A stretch of 64,000 nucleotides of DNA. It comes from Photorhabdus akhurstii. GTDB taxonomy: Bacteria; Pseudomonadota; Gammaproteobacteria; Enterobacterales; Enterobacteriaceae. Below are positions 1-9,077 of the stretch, in pieces. The DNA lies in the NCBI RefSeq assembly GCF_018448925.1, contig NZ_RCWE01000007.1:124001-188000 (forward strand), in the 5' to 3' direction. A program made the translations under genes and the position numbers. The first letter of the stretch is position 1; the number at the start of each line of letters is the position of its first letter. The notes below the pieces were generated by a model. It searched no databases and was not told the DNA's origin. It was given only the letters and a program-made list of their open reading frames with translations.

Positions 1-520
1 CCATGAGCAATACGACTTGCTGTTACACCGTATTGAACGCATATCTCTGCGATATAATTGGCAGTGGCCTCTCCCTCTACTGTCGGATTAGTCGCCAGAA
101 TCACCTCTGAAATCTCTTCAGTGGCGAGCCGATCCTCAAGACGATCTAAACCAATATCCATTGGGCCAATACCATCTAATGGGGATAAATGCCCCATCAA
201 TACAAAGTAACGCCCGGCAAACTGCCCAGTTTGTTCAATAGCATGAATATCCGCAGGGCTTTCAACCACACAGATTTGACCATTTTGTTGACGGCGTGGA
301 TTAGCACAAATCGTGCACTGTTCCTGCTCGGTAAAAGTCCGGCAATATTTGCAGTGTCCAATTTCTGACATCGCTCTGGTCAATGTCTGAGCCAAACGCA
401 TTCCACCACTGCGATCACGCTGTAGCAGATGAAAAGCCATCCGCTGCCCAGATTTAGGGCCAACCCCTGGTAAACAGCGTAATGCTTCCATCAAGGATTC
501 AAGGAGAGGACTGGTTTGCA

Positions 521-521
<1 letters not shown>
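1..521 (-). CDS. recR: Recombination mediator RecR (3' end cut by window edge)
   Basis: RecR acts with RecF and RecO to load RecA on gapped single-stranded DNA in the cytoplasm. The first 173 or so residues are present. They begin [17 protein letters not shown] and show the helix-hairpin-helix region ([13 protein letters not shown]), the four-cysteine zinc finger (CKYCRTF...CTICANPRR) and most of the Toprim domain ([23 protein letters not shown]). The family is about 200 residues, so roughly 27 C-terminal residues lie left of the window. The ATG at 521 shares one base with the ybaB stop (TGATG), which indicates translational coupling in a dnaX-ybaB-recR unit. Identification is near certain. 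Confidence 0.97.
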
Positions 522-865
<344 letters not shown>

Positions 866-906
866 CTATGGCTACATCGTACAACAAGGTACAGATTGCA
901 GCATGG

Positions 907-2901
907 TTAAACCGGTCGGATACTCTCTTCATCCAATTCAGCATCAAATACCTGCCGCAATGTTTGAATAGTTTTATCCGCAATAATTGATTGGCGAGCT
1001 TGTGCCAATTTCTCTTCATAAATGGCTTGTCGCCACTCCAGCGGAGTTTTCTCCGCAGGATTATCATCTTCAATAATGCTGAATTCAACCGTTGCGCCAT
1101 ACAACTCGCTCAAAGCCCCCGCTAATGATTTTTGTGCGAAAGCGGAATTAAGGTGACGCTGGCTCGAACGTAGGTGTAAACGGATATTATTTGCACTAAT
1201 CTGCTCTTTGAACGCATTTAATGCCAATTGTTGCACCAGTTTAGGAATTTTAAGTTTACCAACTTCTGCGGCCCATTCATCTCTCTGTTTAGATTCTTCC
1301 GCTAATTTCTCTGCCAGCTCCGGTGTTTTCTCATGTTCCAAAGCTGTTCTTAAAGCCTTTGGTGTAGCCACATGAGTTTCTGTTTTCTCCTCAATATTCT
1401 TGGCACGCCAACGGTAAGCTTCTTTTTTCTCAGGTTTGTTTTCCTGTTTTTTATCTATTGATGACTGAGGTCGCTGCCCTGACACTGCGGCAAGCCGTTC
1501 CAGTGTTGAAGTTGCTGACTTCATCTTAACCGACGTAGCCGATTCAGGCTTTTTTGCTGGCGCTTGCTCTTGTTGTCGGGATAACACACTCCTTGCTTTC
1601 AGCAACTGCGCGGTTGGGCTTGATGAAAGCGCCTGAGGTATCTGAGGTTGCGACGGAGAAGTTCTATCCAATTGTGCCGGTTCATTAATATCATTAGCAG
1701 GTGGCACATCCCCCTGATCACTCTGTTTATGTTTCGGCTGTGCTGTAACTGGTGTTGTAACTGATGGTATAACCGCAGGATTTACCACCGGCGCAGCAAC
1801 CTCTTCAATAACTTTTTTGGGATGAAATGCCAAAGCTCTGAACAGAGCCATTTCAACCCCCATCCTGCGCTCCGGTGCATACGGCAAGTCCCTACGACCA
1901 ATCAGCAAAGTTTGGTAATAAAGTTGCAAATCTTCCGGTGAAATAGCTTTTGCCAATATGCGCAAACGACCTTCAATCGATGAAGAAACGATCTCTGGTT
2001 GGGAAGGTAATAGTTGGAGCATTGCAATCCGATGTAGCAATGAAAGGATCTCTACCAACAAATCTTCCCAGTCAGCACCACGTGAAGCAACTTGTTCCAC
2101 CAATGCCATAACCTGCTGACCGTCAGCTCGAATCAATGCTTCAATAATTGATAACGGTTGCTCATCATCTAATGTTCCTAGCATCAAGCTAACTATTTCG
2201 GCTGTTACCTGGCCCTGCCCGATAGCAATAGCCTGATCTGTTAGACTCAACGCATCACGCATGCTGCCATCAGCAGCGCGAGCCAATAGCTGACGAGCAC
2301 GGCTGTCACTCTCTATATGTTCAGCTTTAAGAATACGTTCAAGCTGATCGCTTATTTGACCAATATCCAGCGATTTGAGATGGAACTGCAAGCAACGGGA
2401 AAGAATAGTCACTGGCAATTTTTGCGGATCAGTCGTTGCCAGTAGAAATTTCACATGCTCAGGCGGCTCTTCCAACGTTTTCAATAACGCATTGAAGCTG
2501 TGGCGGGAAAGCATATGCACTTCATCAATCAGGTAGACTTTAAAACGCCCACGAGCCGGAGCATATTGCACGTTATCTAGCAATTCACGCGTGTCTTCGA
2601 CTTTGGTACGGGAAGCCGCATCAATTTCAATTAAATCGACAAATCGCCCCTGTTCAATCTCAAGGCAATTAACACATTTACCACAAGGCTCATCAGTAAT
2701 ACCTGTTTCACAATTTAGCCCTTTGGCAAACAAACGGGCGATCGTTGTTTTCCCGACACCTCTCGTGCCAGAAAATAAGTAGGCGTGATGAAGCCGACCG
2801 TGGGCAAGACCATTAGCCAACGCAGTCAGGATATATTCCTGACCAATGACATCAGAAAATATTTGTGGGCGCCACTTACGGGCAAGTACCTGATAGCTCA
2901 T
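907..2901 (-). CDS. dnaX: DNA polymerase III subunits tau and gamma
   Basis: Clamp-loader ATPase that opens the beta clamp; the long form tau also tethers the polymerase cores and DnaB. The 664-residue tau begins MSYQVLARKWRPQIF, the usual family start. It has a Walker A motif (GTRGVGKTT), a zinc module with CGKCVNC, the DEVHML Walker B box, and sensor-1 and SRC motifs. A low-complexity Pro/Gln/Lys linker spans about residues 370-520, followed by the tau-specific C-terminal domain. A slippery heptamer at codons 449-451 should give the shorter gamma (separate entry). Apt lies upstream; ybaB and recR follow in the same direction. Confidence 0.98.
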   Translation of the reverse strand: MSYQVLARKWRPQIFSDVIGQEYILTALANGLAHGRLHHAYLFSGTRGVGKTTIARLFAKGLNCETGITDEPCGKCVNCLEIEQGRFVDLIEIDAASRTKVEDTRELLDNVQYAPARGRFKVYLIDEVHMLSRHSFNALLKTLEEPPEHVKFLLATTDPQKLPVTILSRCLQFHLKSLDIGQISDQLERILKAEHIESDSRARQLLARAADGSMRDALSLTDQAIAIGQGQVTAEIVSLMLGTLDDEQPLSIIEALIRADGQQVMALVEQVASRGADWEDLLVEILSLLHRIAMLQLLPSQPEIVSSSIEGRLRILAKAISPEDLQLYYQTLLIGRRDLPYAPERRMGVEMALFRALAFHPKKVIEEVAAPVVNPAVIPSVTTPVTAQPKHKQSDQGDVPPANDINEPAQLDRTSPSQPQIPQALSSSPTAQLLKARSVLSRQQEQAPAKKPESATSVKMKSATSTLERLAAVSGQRPQSSIDKKQENKPEKKEAYRWRAKNIEEKTETHVATPKALRTALEHEKTPELAEKLAEESKQRDEWAAEVGKLKIPKLVQQLALNAFKEQISANNIRLHLRSSQRHLNSAFAQKSLAGALSELYGATVEFSIIEDDNPAEKTPLEWRQAIYEEKLAQARQSIIADKTIQTLRQVFDAELDEESIRPV
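1544..1557 (-). promoter_or_regulatory. Programmed -1 ribosomal frameshift site in dnaX
   Basis: Codons 449-451 read GCA AAA AAG and contain the heptamer A AAA AAG, the same slippery site used in E. coli dnaX. A -1 slip gives one extra codon (GCC, Ala) and then TGA at 1546-1544, so gamma would be 452 residues. A purine-rich stretch (AAGAG) lies about a dozen bases upstream and could act as the Shine-Dalgarno-like stimulator. I do not see a strong downstream stem-loop by eye. The heptamer and stop are seen directly; the use of the site is inferred from the E. coli case. Confidence 0.8.
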
Positions 2902-2945
2902 TGATACCGGGAAAATCGAATACAGTTGGGTACCATGCTAACACA

Positions 2946-2969
2946 GCCTCACTACAGACAGCGAGGCCG
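2946..2969 (-). terminator. Weak hairpin after apt
   Basis: On the minus strand an 8-bp stem with one G-U pair (GCCTCGCT / AGTGAGGC) follows the apt stop and precedes dnaX. There is no good U-run, so it may only attenuate readthrough from apt into dnaX. Confidence 0.3.
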
Positions 2970-2997
2970 ATATGTTAGTAATACGAAAATAAGTAGA

Positions 2998-3549
2998 TTA
3001 ATGATCTGGGAATTCAAGTAGAGTAAAACTACTTACACCTTGTTTTTGCAGACGCTCAGCACCGCCTAAACCAAGCAAACCAATAATAAAGGCCGCTTCA
3101 AAAACTTCACCGCCTAAGCGACGGATTAAACGAACAGTGGCTTCAACCGTTCCCCCCGTTGCCAGCAAATCATCAATAACCAACACCTTATCGTTTTCTT
3201 TTACGCTATCTTTATGCATTTCCAACTTATCAGCGCCATACTCTAGATCGTACGTTTCACTCAATGTTTCCCGAGGTAGTTTGCCCGCTTTACGAACAGG
3301 AACAAAACCAACACCAAGACGTAACGCAACCGGAGCGCCAAACAGAAAACCGCGAGCTTCTGTGCCAACAACTTTTGTAATGCCTTTGTCCTGATATCGC
3401 GCTACCAGAAGATCAATTGTCATTTGGTAGGCAAGAGGGTTATCCAATAAAGTAGTAATATCACGAAAAAGAATCCCTGGTTTCGGGTAATCAGGAATCG
3501 TTTCAATGCTGTCTTTAATAAATTGCAGTTGCTGCGCGTTTGCGGTCAT
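2998..3549 (-). CDS. apt: Adenine phosphoribosyltransferase
   Basis: Converts adenine and PRPP to AMP in purine salvage. The 183-residue protein matches the E. coli enzyme in length. It carries the PRPP-binding motif [13 protein letters not shown] near residues 123-135 and the family segments FRDITTLL and [10 protein letters not shown]. No strong ribosome-binding site precedes the ATG at 3549. It lies upstream of dnaX in the same direction, as in E. coli, and is divergent from priC. YbaN, which sits between apt and priC in E. coli, is absent here. Confidence 0.97.
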   Translation of the reverse strand: MTANAQQLQFIKDSIETIPDYPKPGILFRDITTLLDNPLAYQMTIDLLVARYQDKGITKVVGTEARGFLFGAPVALRLGVGFVPVRKAGKLPRETLSETYDLEYGADKLEMHKDSVKENDKVLVIDDLLATGGTVEATVRLIRRLGGEVFEAAFIIGLLGLGGAERLQKQGVSSFTLLEFPDH

Positions 3550-3694
3550 AATCGGGCCAATGATGAGTAGAACACGGAGGTTCTAAAATCTATGTAAACT
3601 GATAGAAAAAAGCAACTGATGAACACGCATCAGCCTACTTTTTGTCGTCCCAGATTAATTCTGCTTCGCAAGACATAACCATTTTAGGGTATAA

Positions 3695-4237
3695 ATGAAT
3701 ACACAGCCGTTATTAAATTTACTCGAAAAACAGGTCGATATACTGGCAGAAGAGATAGCACCATTAGCTGACACGCCATTCTCTACTGCCCGGTTTGATC
3801 AGGCTTTATTTAACCGACATAGCGATAAACTCCGAGGCTATCTACAAGAAGTCAGGCACAACATGGAACAACTCAAAGAGTGTGTTCAGGATCACCGAAC
3901 CGAACAGGTCGCATTTCTAACTGAACGCCTAGTTGCCCAAATAGAGGCATTAAAGCGTGAATTGTCCACCCAATCATTGAGAAAAAAAGAGAGCCGATTT
4001 GAACATAAACAACAAGCTACTGACCTGTATCACAAACTGGCTGAACATCAGGATTATGAACGCCGTCTACTCGCAATGATCAATGATAGAGAGCTAAAAT
4101 TGAATCAACAAACTACACTTAGTCATCAACAAAAAATACAGAAAGAAATCGCGGCATTAGCCGGAAGGCTAGCACGTTGCCGTCAATCTCTGATGCGAAT
4201 TGAAAAATCAATCGAATACAAAGAGAACATGGACTAA
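3695..4237 (+). CDS. priC: Primosomal replication protein PriC
   Basis: Supports PriA-independent restart of stalled replication forks by helping load DnaB. The protein is 180 residues, mostly helical and highly charged. The family-typical N-terminus (LLNLLEKQVDILAEEI) and the FDQALF and LRGYL segments are present. The gene is divergent from apt and is followed 22 bp later by rsmS, the conserved pair. Confidence 0.93.
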   Translation: MNTQPLLNLLEKQVDILAEEIAPLADTPFSTARFDQALFNRHSDKLRGYLQEVRHNMEQLKECVQDHRTEQVAFLTERLVAQIEALKRELSTQSLRKKESRFEHKQQATDLYHKLAEHQDYERRLLAMINDRELKLNQQTTLSHQQKIQKEIAALAGRLARCRQSLMRIEKSIEYKENMD

Positions 4238-4259
4238 CGATTCAGATGAGGAATGTTTT

Positions 4260-4427
4260 ATGTCCGTCGAACATGCACCACCCGAAGTTCAACTTGCTGT
4301 TGATCTGATCTATTTACTGGAATGCAATGAAATCACTCCTGAAATCGCCCTCGCCGCACTGGAAATAGTCAAACACGACTATCAAGCAAAATTAGCGAAG
4401 CAATCACCGTCGACAAAGGAGTATTGA
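4260..4427 (+). CDS. rsmS: Small RsmS/YbaM family protein (DUF2496)
   Basis: A 55-residue acidic protein starting MSVEHAPPEVQLAVDLIYLL. The ATG at 4260 is preceded by GAGGAATG, a good ribosome-binding site, so I chose it over the longer reading from 4200 that would overlap priC. In Pectobacterium the homologue is a pleiotropic regulator of exoenzyme output (RsmS); in E. coli it is YbaM. Its function here is inferred only from that family. Confidence 0.88.
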   Translation: MSVEHAPPEVQLAVDLIYLLECNEITPEIALAALEIVKHDYQAKLAKQSPSTKEY

Positions 4428-4555
4428 GCCATTTACTTCAACACCTTAATAGATACCCTGATCGATACTATAAGAGATTCACATTTGTCTTAAGTATGTG
4501 GTCATACATTCATATCAATATCAGCCTTTGCAAAATTTCAAACGGCTTTATATCG

Positions 4556-4993
4556 TCACTCGCTCTTTCCGCTATTTCGTTTAAGAAACGTTGAAGAATA
4601 ATCATCCGCAGCAATTCGAGTGCAAAGCGGTTCCCATTCACAACCTACACAAGCGGCTCTTATGATCCCGCGATTAAAAGCCCATCGAGCCCGTTCTAAA
4701 TAGGTTTCATCAAGCCTCAACGTATAACCTACCTCAACTGATCGGCCCATAAGAGAACCAATGGCTTCCAAAGCTCGACCATCCCGGACAATAACACTCT
4801 CGCCAAAACAATGAGGTTTGTCTTCTCCAAGCAAAGGAATACATATGTCATCCGGCCCTGCCACAATCAGAATATCTTCATCCCGAATTCGAGGAATAAT
4901 CCTATTATAATTTTCAACAAAATCAGGGGAATATCCGTTGCCAGCGTAGGTAAGAATACACAAAAGGTGATGACCTCTCAGAGATATTGTCAT
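4556..4993 (-). CDS. DUF1284 cysteine-rich protein
   Basis: A 145-residue cytoplasmic protein of the DUF1284/COG3543 type, with the characteristic start LRGHHLLCILTY. Six cysteines (12, 51, 62, 115, 118, 124) include a C-x2-C-x5-C cluster near the C-terminus, which suggests a metal or Fe-S site; no enzymatic function is established. I chose the ATG at 4993, preceded by GGAGCG, over the in-frame ATG at 5026. It is not part of the E. coli locus. It is divergent from the 2OG oxygenase gene with 122 bp between the starts and lies near the biotin ECF operon. Confidence 0.8.
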   Translation of the reverse strand: MTISLRGHHLLCILTYAGNGYSPDFVENYNRIIPRIRDEDILIVAGPDDICIPLLGEDKPHCFGESVIVRDGRALEAIGSLMGRSVEVGYTLRLDETYLERARWAFNRGIIRAACVGCEWEPLCTRIAADDYSSTFLKRNSGKSE

Positions 4994-5115
4994 TATTGCG
5001 CTCCAGAATGTGATCAGATGTTGCATTTTTATACAACCAATGCTATATGATTAATACTGACCATCAATAGATCAGTTTTTCTAATATAAAGAAAATCGGC
5101 TAGGAATCGACTACT

Positions 5116-5880
5116 ATGTCGTCACGGTGGGTATCAAACGAGCTTGTCAAATTATCATCAGAAAGCTTGCAGGCAATCATAGATAACAAGATTCCAGCAG
5201 CGATGATAGATGATTTTGCAACTCAAGAAGAAGCAGAACAGCTTTCGTCTGCAATACTGAGCATGAAGGCAAAGCCATATGAGTTTGGAAGGCCGGGGTC
5301 TTATTTAGGAAATCCACTCGCTCATTACCGTAATCGACCAAAAGAGCAATATTTCGCTCAAGTTAGCGTAGCTGAACAAGATCTCACCCAAATTATCAAT
5401 CAAGCTTTTGATCCAGTTGCTCGGTTCATACGATATATCAATCACGATACAAATTTCAGCATTTCGGTCGCTGAAGAACCGGGATTTGGCCCCTATTTTG
5501 CCGGTATCGTCCGGATTATCTCCGGTGGTTCGGATCTACATGTGGACTACGCACCTACTTTTGCGAAAGGAAATTTAGTCGTCGGAGATATATCGACTCA
5601 ACTTGCCTGGAACCTCTATATTTTATCTCCCTCTCAGGGAGGAGAAACCGTGATCTATAACCAACCATTCAAGAGTACTGTCGTTGATAAAACGTACAAA
5701 CCGTATGATCGTGCTTTATTGGTTGATTGTGAGTCTTTCACTTTCCGACCTCAAGTTGGCTCTGTCGTCATTTTCAACACCAGTAACCCTCATATTATCC
5801 TGCCTGCAAGCAGCAATCGCATTGCAACAGGCTCCTTCATCGGTGTATTAAATGAGAAAAAGTTGATTTTATGGTCGTAA
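5116..5880 (+). CDS. 2OG-Fe(II) dependent oxygenase, substrate unknown
   Basis: A 254-residue protein with the double-stranded beta-helix signature of the prolyl-4-hydroxylase-like 2-oxoglutarate/Fe(II) enzymes. The iron triad is H142-x-D144 (LHVDYAP) and H226 (PHIILP), and R235 is placed to bind 2-oxoglutarate. The strand SPSQGGETVIYN is also typical. Because the HxD aspartate is intact, it should be a hydroxylase-type oxygenase rather than a halogenase. The ATG is preceded by TAGGAATCG. No signal peptide is seen. It is divergent from the DUF1284 gene and convergent with bioY. The substrate cannot be told from the sequence. Confidence 0.75.
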   Translation: MSSRWVSNELVKLSSESLQAIIDNKIPAAMIDDFATQEEAEQLSSAILSMKAKPYEFGRPGSYLGNPLAHYRNRPKEQYFAQVSVAEQDLTQIINQAFDPVARFIRYINHDTNFSISVAEEPGFGPYFAGIVRIISGGSDLHVDYAPTFAKGNLVVGDISTQLAWNLYILSPSQGGETVIYNQPFKSTVVDKTYKPYDRALLVDCESFTFRPQVGSVVIFNTSNPHIILPASSNRIATGSFIGVLNEKKLILWS

Positions 5881-5962
5881 TAGTATTTCAGTAAGATATC
5901 TGGAAGTTGAACATTAAGAGCACTTTTTCCTACCCTACCGCTATTTTATATGTTGTAACAAT

Positions 5963-5986
5963 TATCACGAGGGAAATGTCGTGATA
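5963..5986. terminator. Hairpin between oxygenase gene and bioY
   Basis: A perfect 8-bp inverted repeat (TATCACGA / TCGTGATA) with an 8-base loop lies between the converging oxygenase gene and bioY. Neither side has a long U-run, so it is at best a weak two-way terminator. The rest of 5881-6082 shows nothing else. Confidence 0.4.
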
Positions 5987-6082
5987 TGCAGAAAAACTAC
6001 AATTAACTGACATTATATCTTTAAGTTACCGTTGAAGGTTATCGTCCAATCGTCTGGTCCATAATAAGCACAATGATGACAC

Positions 6083-6631
6083 TTAAGAACGCGGTTCAAG
6101 AGTAGGGTAAGCCCGACGGACCGTCTTCGCAATCAAAATAACCAGTACGATTTTGATAATATCTCCCGGTATGAACCCAATTGAACCTACGGCTGCTTGC
6201 CGAATGCTGATATTAGCAAATAAGGCAATCCACGGGATACCGATGACATAAACAACCATAATGCCGCCAAAGACAAGAAATACAGCTTCTTTAAAGGTAT
6301 TCAGTTTTGCAAGATTCTTCTCATACAAATAGCCGATGACAAAAGCGGCAATCGGCCATGACAAAATAAAACCACCACTTGGACTGAGAAATACACTCAA
6401 TCCTCCCCTCCCTCCAGACATTACCGGTAATCCAACGGAAACAAACACACAAAAGAGCAACAGTGCTAATCCACCCCGTTTCGCACCAATGATGGCACCA
6501 GCAAGCATTGCTCCCATTGACTGCGCTGTTATCGGAACGCCCACAACGGGAAGTGTCAGTGGCGGAAATAAACCCAGTGCTACGGTTAGAGAGGCAAATA
6601 GTGCTATATAAACAATATCTTTGGTAGACAT
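6083..6631 (-). CDS. bioY: Biotin ECF transporter substrate-binding component BioY
   Basis: Inner-membrane S-component that binds biotin; with BioM and BioN it forms an energy-coupling factor transporter. The 182-residue protein is nearly all hydrophobic, with about six membrane segments. It has the BioY motifs GVPITAQSMGAMLAGAIIGAK near residues 31-51 and GGFILSW. It ends the operon bioM-bioN-bioY, with 40 bp between the bioN stop and its ATG. The E. coli locus has no counterpart. Confidence 0.92.
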   Translation of the reverse strand: MSTKDIVYIALFASLTVALGLFPPLTLPVVGVPITAQSMGAMLAGAIIGAKRGGLALLLFCVFVSVGLPVMSGGRGGLSVFLSPSGGFILSWPIAAFVIGYLYEKNLAKLNTFKEAVFLVFGGIMVVYVIGIPWIALFANISIRQAAVGSIGFIPGDIIKIVLVILIAKTVRRAYPTLEPRS

Positions 6632-6671
6632 TTAATCCCCCTTTCTTTTCGATAAAGCCACAACCCCTGCT

Positions 6672-7301
6672 TTACTTGCTGCTTGATTTATTTCTGTCAA
6701 ATCCTGGATCATAGGACCGAGCTTCAATAGCAGCAGAAATATCGTCTGCCATTTTGAGCATTCGCACAATAACAGGAACTGCAATTGCAATGACACTCTT
6801 ATCGAGACCTCTTGCTTTCTGCGCCTCCCGTACTTCTTCTGTAATTGACGCCAGAACAGGGATAAACCGCAAAGCAAGCGATAGAGCCAAACTCACTTTT
6901 CCAGGATTGATGCCAAGATAGTACAACCACCCAAGGCCCTTTTCCAAGGCGTCGATCATATCAGAAGAGCGAGTAGTAAGAGTGACAAGTGAGGCCAGCA
7001 ATAAAAGTGAGACAAGACGAACTACCACAAGTACACCTGCGGTCCAGTGGTGTAGAAGCAATTGGACTATAAAAATAAGTACGAAGATCCATAGCGCTGA
7101 CCGTAATTGCATCCAAGCAGTTTTTAATGAGATTCTGGCTAATAAGTATAAAAGTACTATGCACGCCAACGCTGCAACAGAGAGATCGATACGTGGAATA
7201 ACGAAAAGTAATGTTCCCAGAATGACCAAAGCAATAATTTTAAGCCCCGGGCTAATTCTATGTACAAATGATGAACCAGGGTCATACCCAGACAGGCTCA
7301 T
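6672..7301 (-). CDS. bioN: ECF transporter transmembrane component (BioN type)
   Basis: T-component that couples the ATPase to BioY. The 209-residue protein has about five membrane helices and two cytoplasmic coupling helices carrying the Ala-Arg-Gly type motifs that contact the ATPase. The first is A163-R164-G165; the second is A194-R195-S196, where Ser replaces the usual Gly. The start overlaps the bioM stop by 4 bp (ATGA). Short C-terminal tail RNKSSSK. Confidence 0.88.
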   Translation of the reverse strand: MSLSGYDPGSSFVHRISPGLKIIALVILGTLLFVIPRIDLSVAALACIVLLYLLARISLKTAWMQLRSALWIFVLIFIVQLLLHHWTAGVLVVVRLVSLLLLASLVTLTTRSSDMIDALEKGLGWLYYLGINPGKVSLALSLALRFIPVLASITEEVREAQKARGLDKSVIAIAVPVIVRMLKMADDISAAIEARSYDPGFDRNKSSSK

Positions 7302-7972
7302 AACATCATCCTTACGTATTCAGGAATAGCAATAGAGGGTATGTCATCAACAACAACGCGACCATCATCAAAAACCAGAACACGATCAAATCCCGCCAAA
7401 AAATCAAGGTCATGAGAAACTACAATCACAGTTTGAGATAAGTTATCGATTGCTTCAGCAACACGGCGCTTGTTTCGTAAATCCAACAAGGTTGTAGGCT
7501 CATCGAAAATAATGTAATCGGGCTCCATCACAAGGACACCAGAAATCGCAAGGAGTTGTTTCTGACCACCACTTAAAAGATGGGCAGGATGCTCCCTAAA
7601 TTGAAGTAAATCATACCGAGAAAGAGCTTCCTGCGTTCTTTGCCGAATCTTGTCCTTGGTAAAACCGAGATTTTTCATTCCAAAGGCCAAATCCTCCTCA
7701 ACGACTGGAAAAACGATCTGATTGTCAGGATTCTGGAATACGAAACCAACCTTACGTCGGATCGCCTTACCCTCTGTTCTGGTGTTCAAACCATCCACCA
7801 AAACATCACCACTTTTCGGTACCAATAATCCATTAAGAAGACGTGCAAATGTACTTTTGCCACAACCGTTACTACCTATGATGGCAATCCGTTTTTCCTT
7901 AAGCTGCAAATTTAACTCTTTCAATATTACTCGCTCGCCATAGGCATGCGTCACATTTCGTACTTCCAACAT
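7298..7972 (-). CDS. bioM: ECF transporter ATP-binding protein (BioM type)
   Basis: ATPase that powers biotin uptake at the inner membrane. It is 224 residues with Walker [10 protein letters not shown] (33-41), Q-loop Q80, signature LSGGQ (133-137), Walker B with D157-E158, and H-loop H187. It is first in bioM-bioN-bioY. I searched the upstream sequence by eye for the BirA half-site (TTGTAAACC) and did not find one, so the operon may not be under BirA control. BioM assignment rests on the linked bioN and bioY. Confidence 0.9.
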   Translation of the reverse strand: MLEVRNVTHAYGERVILKELNLQLKEKRIAIIGSNGCGKSTFARLLNGLLVPKSGDVLVDGLNTRTEGKAIRRKVGFVFQNPDNQIVFPVVEEDLAFGMKNLGFTKDKIRQRTQEALSRYDLLQFREHPAHLLSGGQKQLLAISGVLVMEPDYIIFDEPTTLLDLRNKRRVAEAIDNLSQTVIVVSHDLDFLAGFDRVLVFDDGRVVVDDIPSIAIPEYVRMML

Positions 7973-8383
7973 AGATGGTTATCTCTTAACATTGCAGCCA
8001 GCAACTTAACACTACTCCTACTTAGCACTGTGTCTGCCTACAGAATCCGTAGGGAAAATTCAATCAATATACTGATTTCAGCGTTATCAACCAGTTCCAA
8101 CTTGCTGATATCACAAGCTCCTGTTCCACCCTTCTAAATTTAATCAGTACATTTTATACAGTCAGAATCTTAAAAATTTACCTTAAGTTATAGCTTTTCT
8201 TTGACCTCTTCCCTAACAAAACCGGCAACAGCATCTGATATTAGAAATATTTTCAACTTAGTTTCTCTGTCTCATCTCTTATATAGCAGCAGATAAATAA
8301 AGAGCATAAGATAATGATTTTTTGCCATTAGCCACATTGTTAGCAATTACCAAAATAGAATTCACCTCTATTATTCTGGTTCT
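7973..8383. other. Intergenic region between bioM and acrR
   Basis: A 411-bp stretch with no intact gene. On the minus strand it contains coding-like traces (see the possible DsrE-like relic). In E. coli the mechanosensitive channel gene mscK occupies this side of acrR; I see no recognisable mscK remnant. The segment 8276-8383 shows nothing further. Confidence 0.6.
8020..8275 (-). pseudogene. Possible decayed DsrE/F-like gene upstream of bioM
   Basis: Two minus-strand stretches read as protein but are broken by stops and shifts. The first, 8262 to 8188, reads KLKIFLISDAVAGFVREE, like the N-terminal strand and DAV motif of DsrE-type small sulfur-transfer proteins. The second, 8133 to about 8020, reads ISKLELVDNAEISILIEFS, then a stop, then ADTVLS, like the C-terminal part of that family. 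A possible start is the ATG at 8275. The match is by eye and from memory, so the family name is tentative; the broken reading frames are directly visible. Confidence 0.35.
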
Positions 8384-9025
8384 TCATTTTTCAGCAACTT
8401 TCATATGCTCACTATATTTAAGCATATCGATAAAACTATCTACTAACGACTCCGCTTCTTTCTGAATATCAAAACTATCTGGCGCAAATAACCAGTTTTC
8501 CAGCAAGCCCGTTATCAATCCTCTTAACATGATAGCCGCTCGCCGCAGATGAAGATTATAAGGAAGCTGGCCTGATGCAATACAACTAGAAAGAGACTCT
8601 TCAATACGAACATAGTCTGCAACACACAGCTCCTGACGGACTTCCACCAAGGCAGACATTTCACCAACAAACTCACATTTGTGGAAAAAAATCTCCATTA
8701 ATAGCCGGTTTTTCGGATCGTCAATGACCGACGTCAGGATATGGATGATTAAAGTTCTTAAAATCAGGAGTGGATTATTAGGATATTTTGCTTGATACTC
8801 TTTTTCTAATTCGTCAATCTTAGAATCTGTTATTCTACAGGCTTCGGAAAACAGGTCTACTTTATTTTTAAAGTGCCAGTAAATTGCCCCTCGGGTTACG
8901 CCGGCCGTTGTGGCAATATCTGTCAGTGAAGTAGCAGAGACACCGCGCTCAGAAAACTCTTTTATAGCTGCGTCTATAATCTGTTGCCGGGTCTCCTCAG
9001 CCTGTTGTTTAGTTTTTCGTGCCAT
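8384..9025 (-). CDS. acrR: TetR-family repressor AcrR
   Basis: Represses acrAB and senses toxic compounds. The 213-residue protein starts MARKTKQQAEETRQQIIDAA. Its N-terminal helix-turn-helix includes SLTDIATTAGVTRGAIYWHF (about residues 33-52), the TetR-family recognition segment. The C-terminal ligand domain is more variable. It is divergent from acrA, with an AcrR-like operator between them. Confidence 0.96.
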   Translation of the reverse strand: MARKTKQQAEETRQQIIDAAIKEFSERGVSATSLTDIATTAGVTRGAIYWHFKNKVDLFSEACRITDSKIDELEKEYQAKYPNNPLLILRTLIIHILTSVIDDPKNRLLMEIFFHKCEFVGEMSALVEVRQELCVADYVRIEESLSSCIASGQLPYNLHLRRAAIMLRGLITGLLENWLFAPDSFDIQKEAESLVDSFIDMLKYSEHMKVAEK

Positions 9026-9053
9026 ACACTCTAATTTTAACCTAAAATGGATT

Positions 9054-9077
9054 TACATACATTCACGTATGTTTGTA
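9054..9077. promoter_or_regulatory. AcrR operator overlapping the acrA promoter
   Basis: A 24-bp imperfect palindrome with arms TACATACATT and ATGTTTGTA lies between acrR and acrA. It agrees with about 19 of 24 bases of the E. coli AcrR site as I remember it. A possible acrA promoter, TTTACA with an 18-base spacer and TATTAT (9052-9081), overlaps it, so binding would block transcription. Confidence 0.75.

Noticed and set aside
3550-3694. ybaN between apt and priC
   Set aside because: E. coli has it here, but the gap is only 145 bp and shows no remnant.
7973-8383. BirA operator before bioM, or an mscK remnant
   Set aside because: I looked for TTGTAAACC and its complement and for MscK-like end sequence and found neither.
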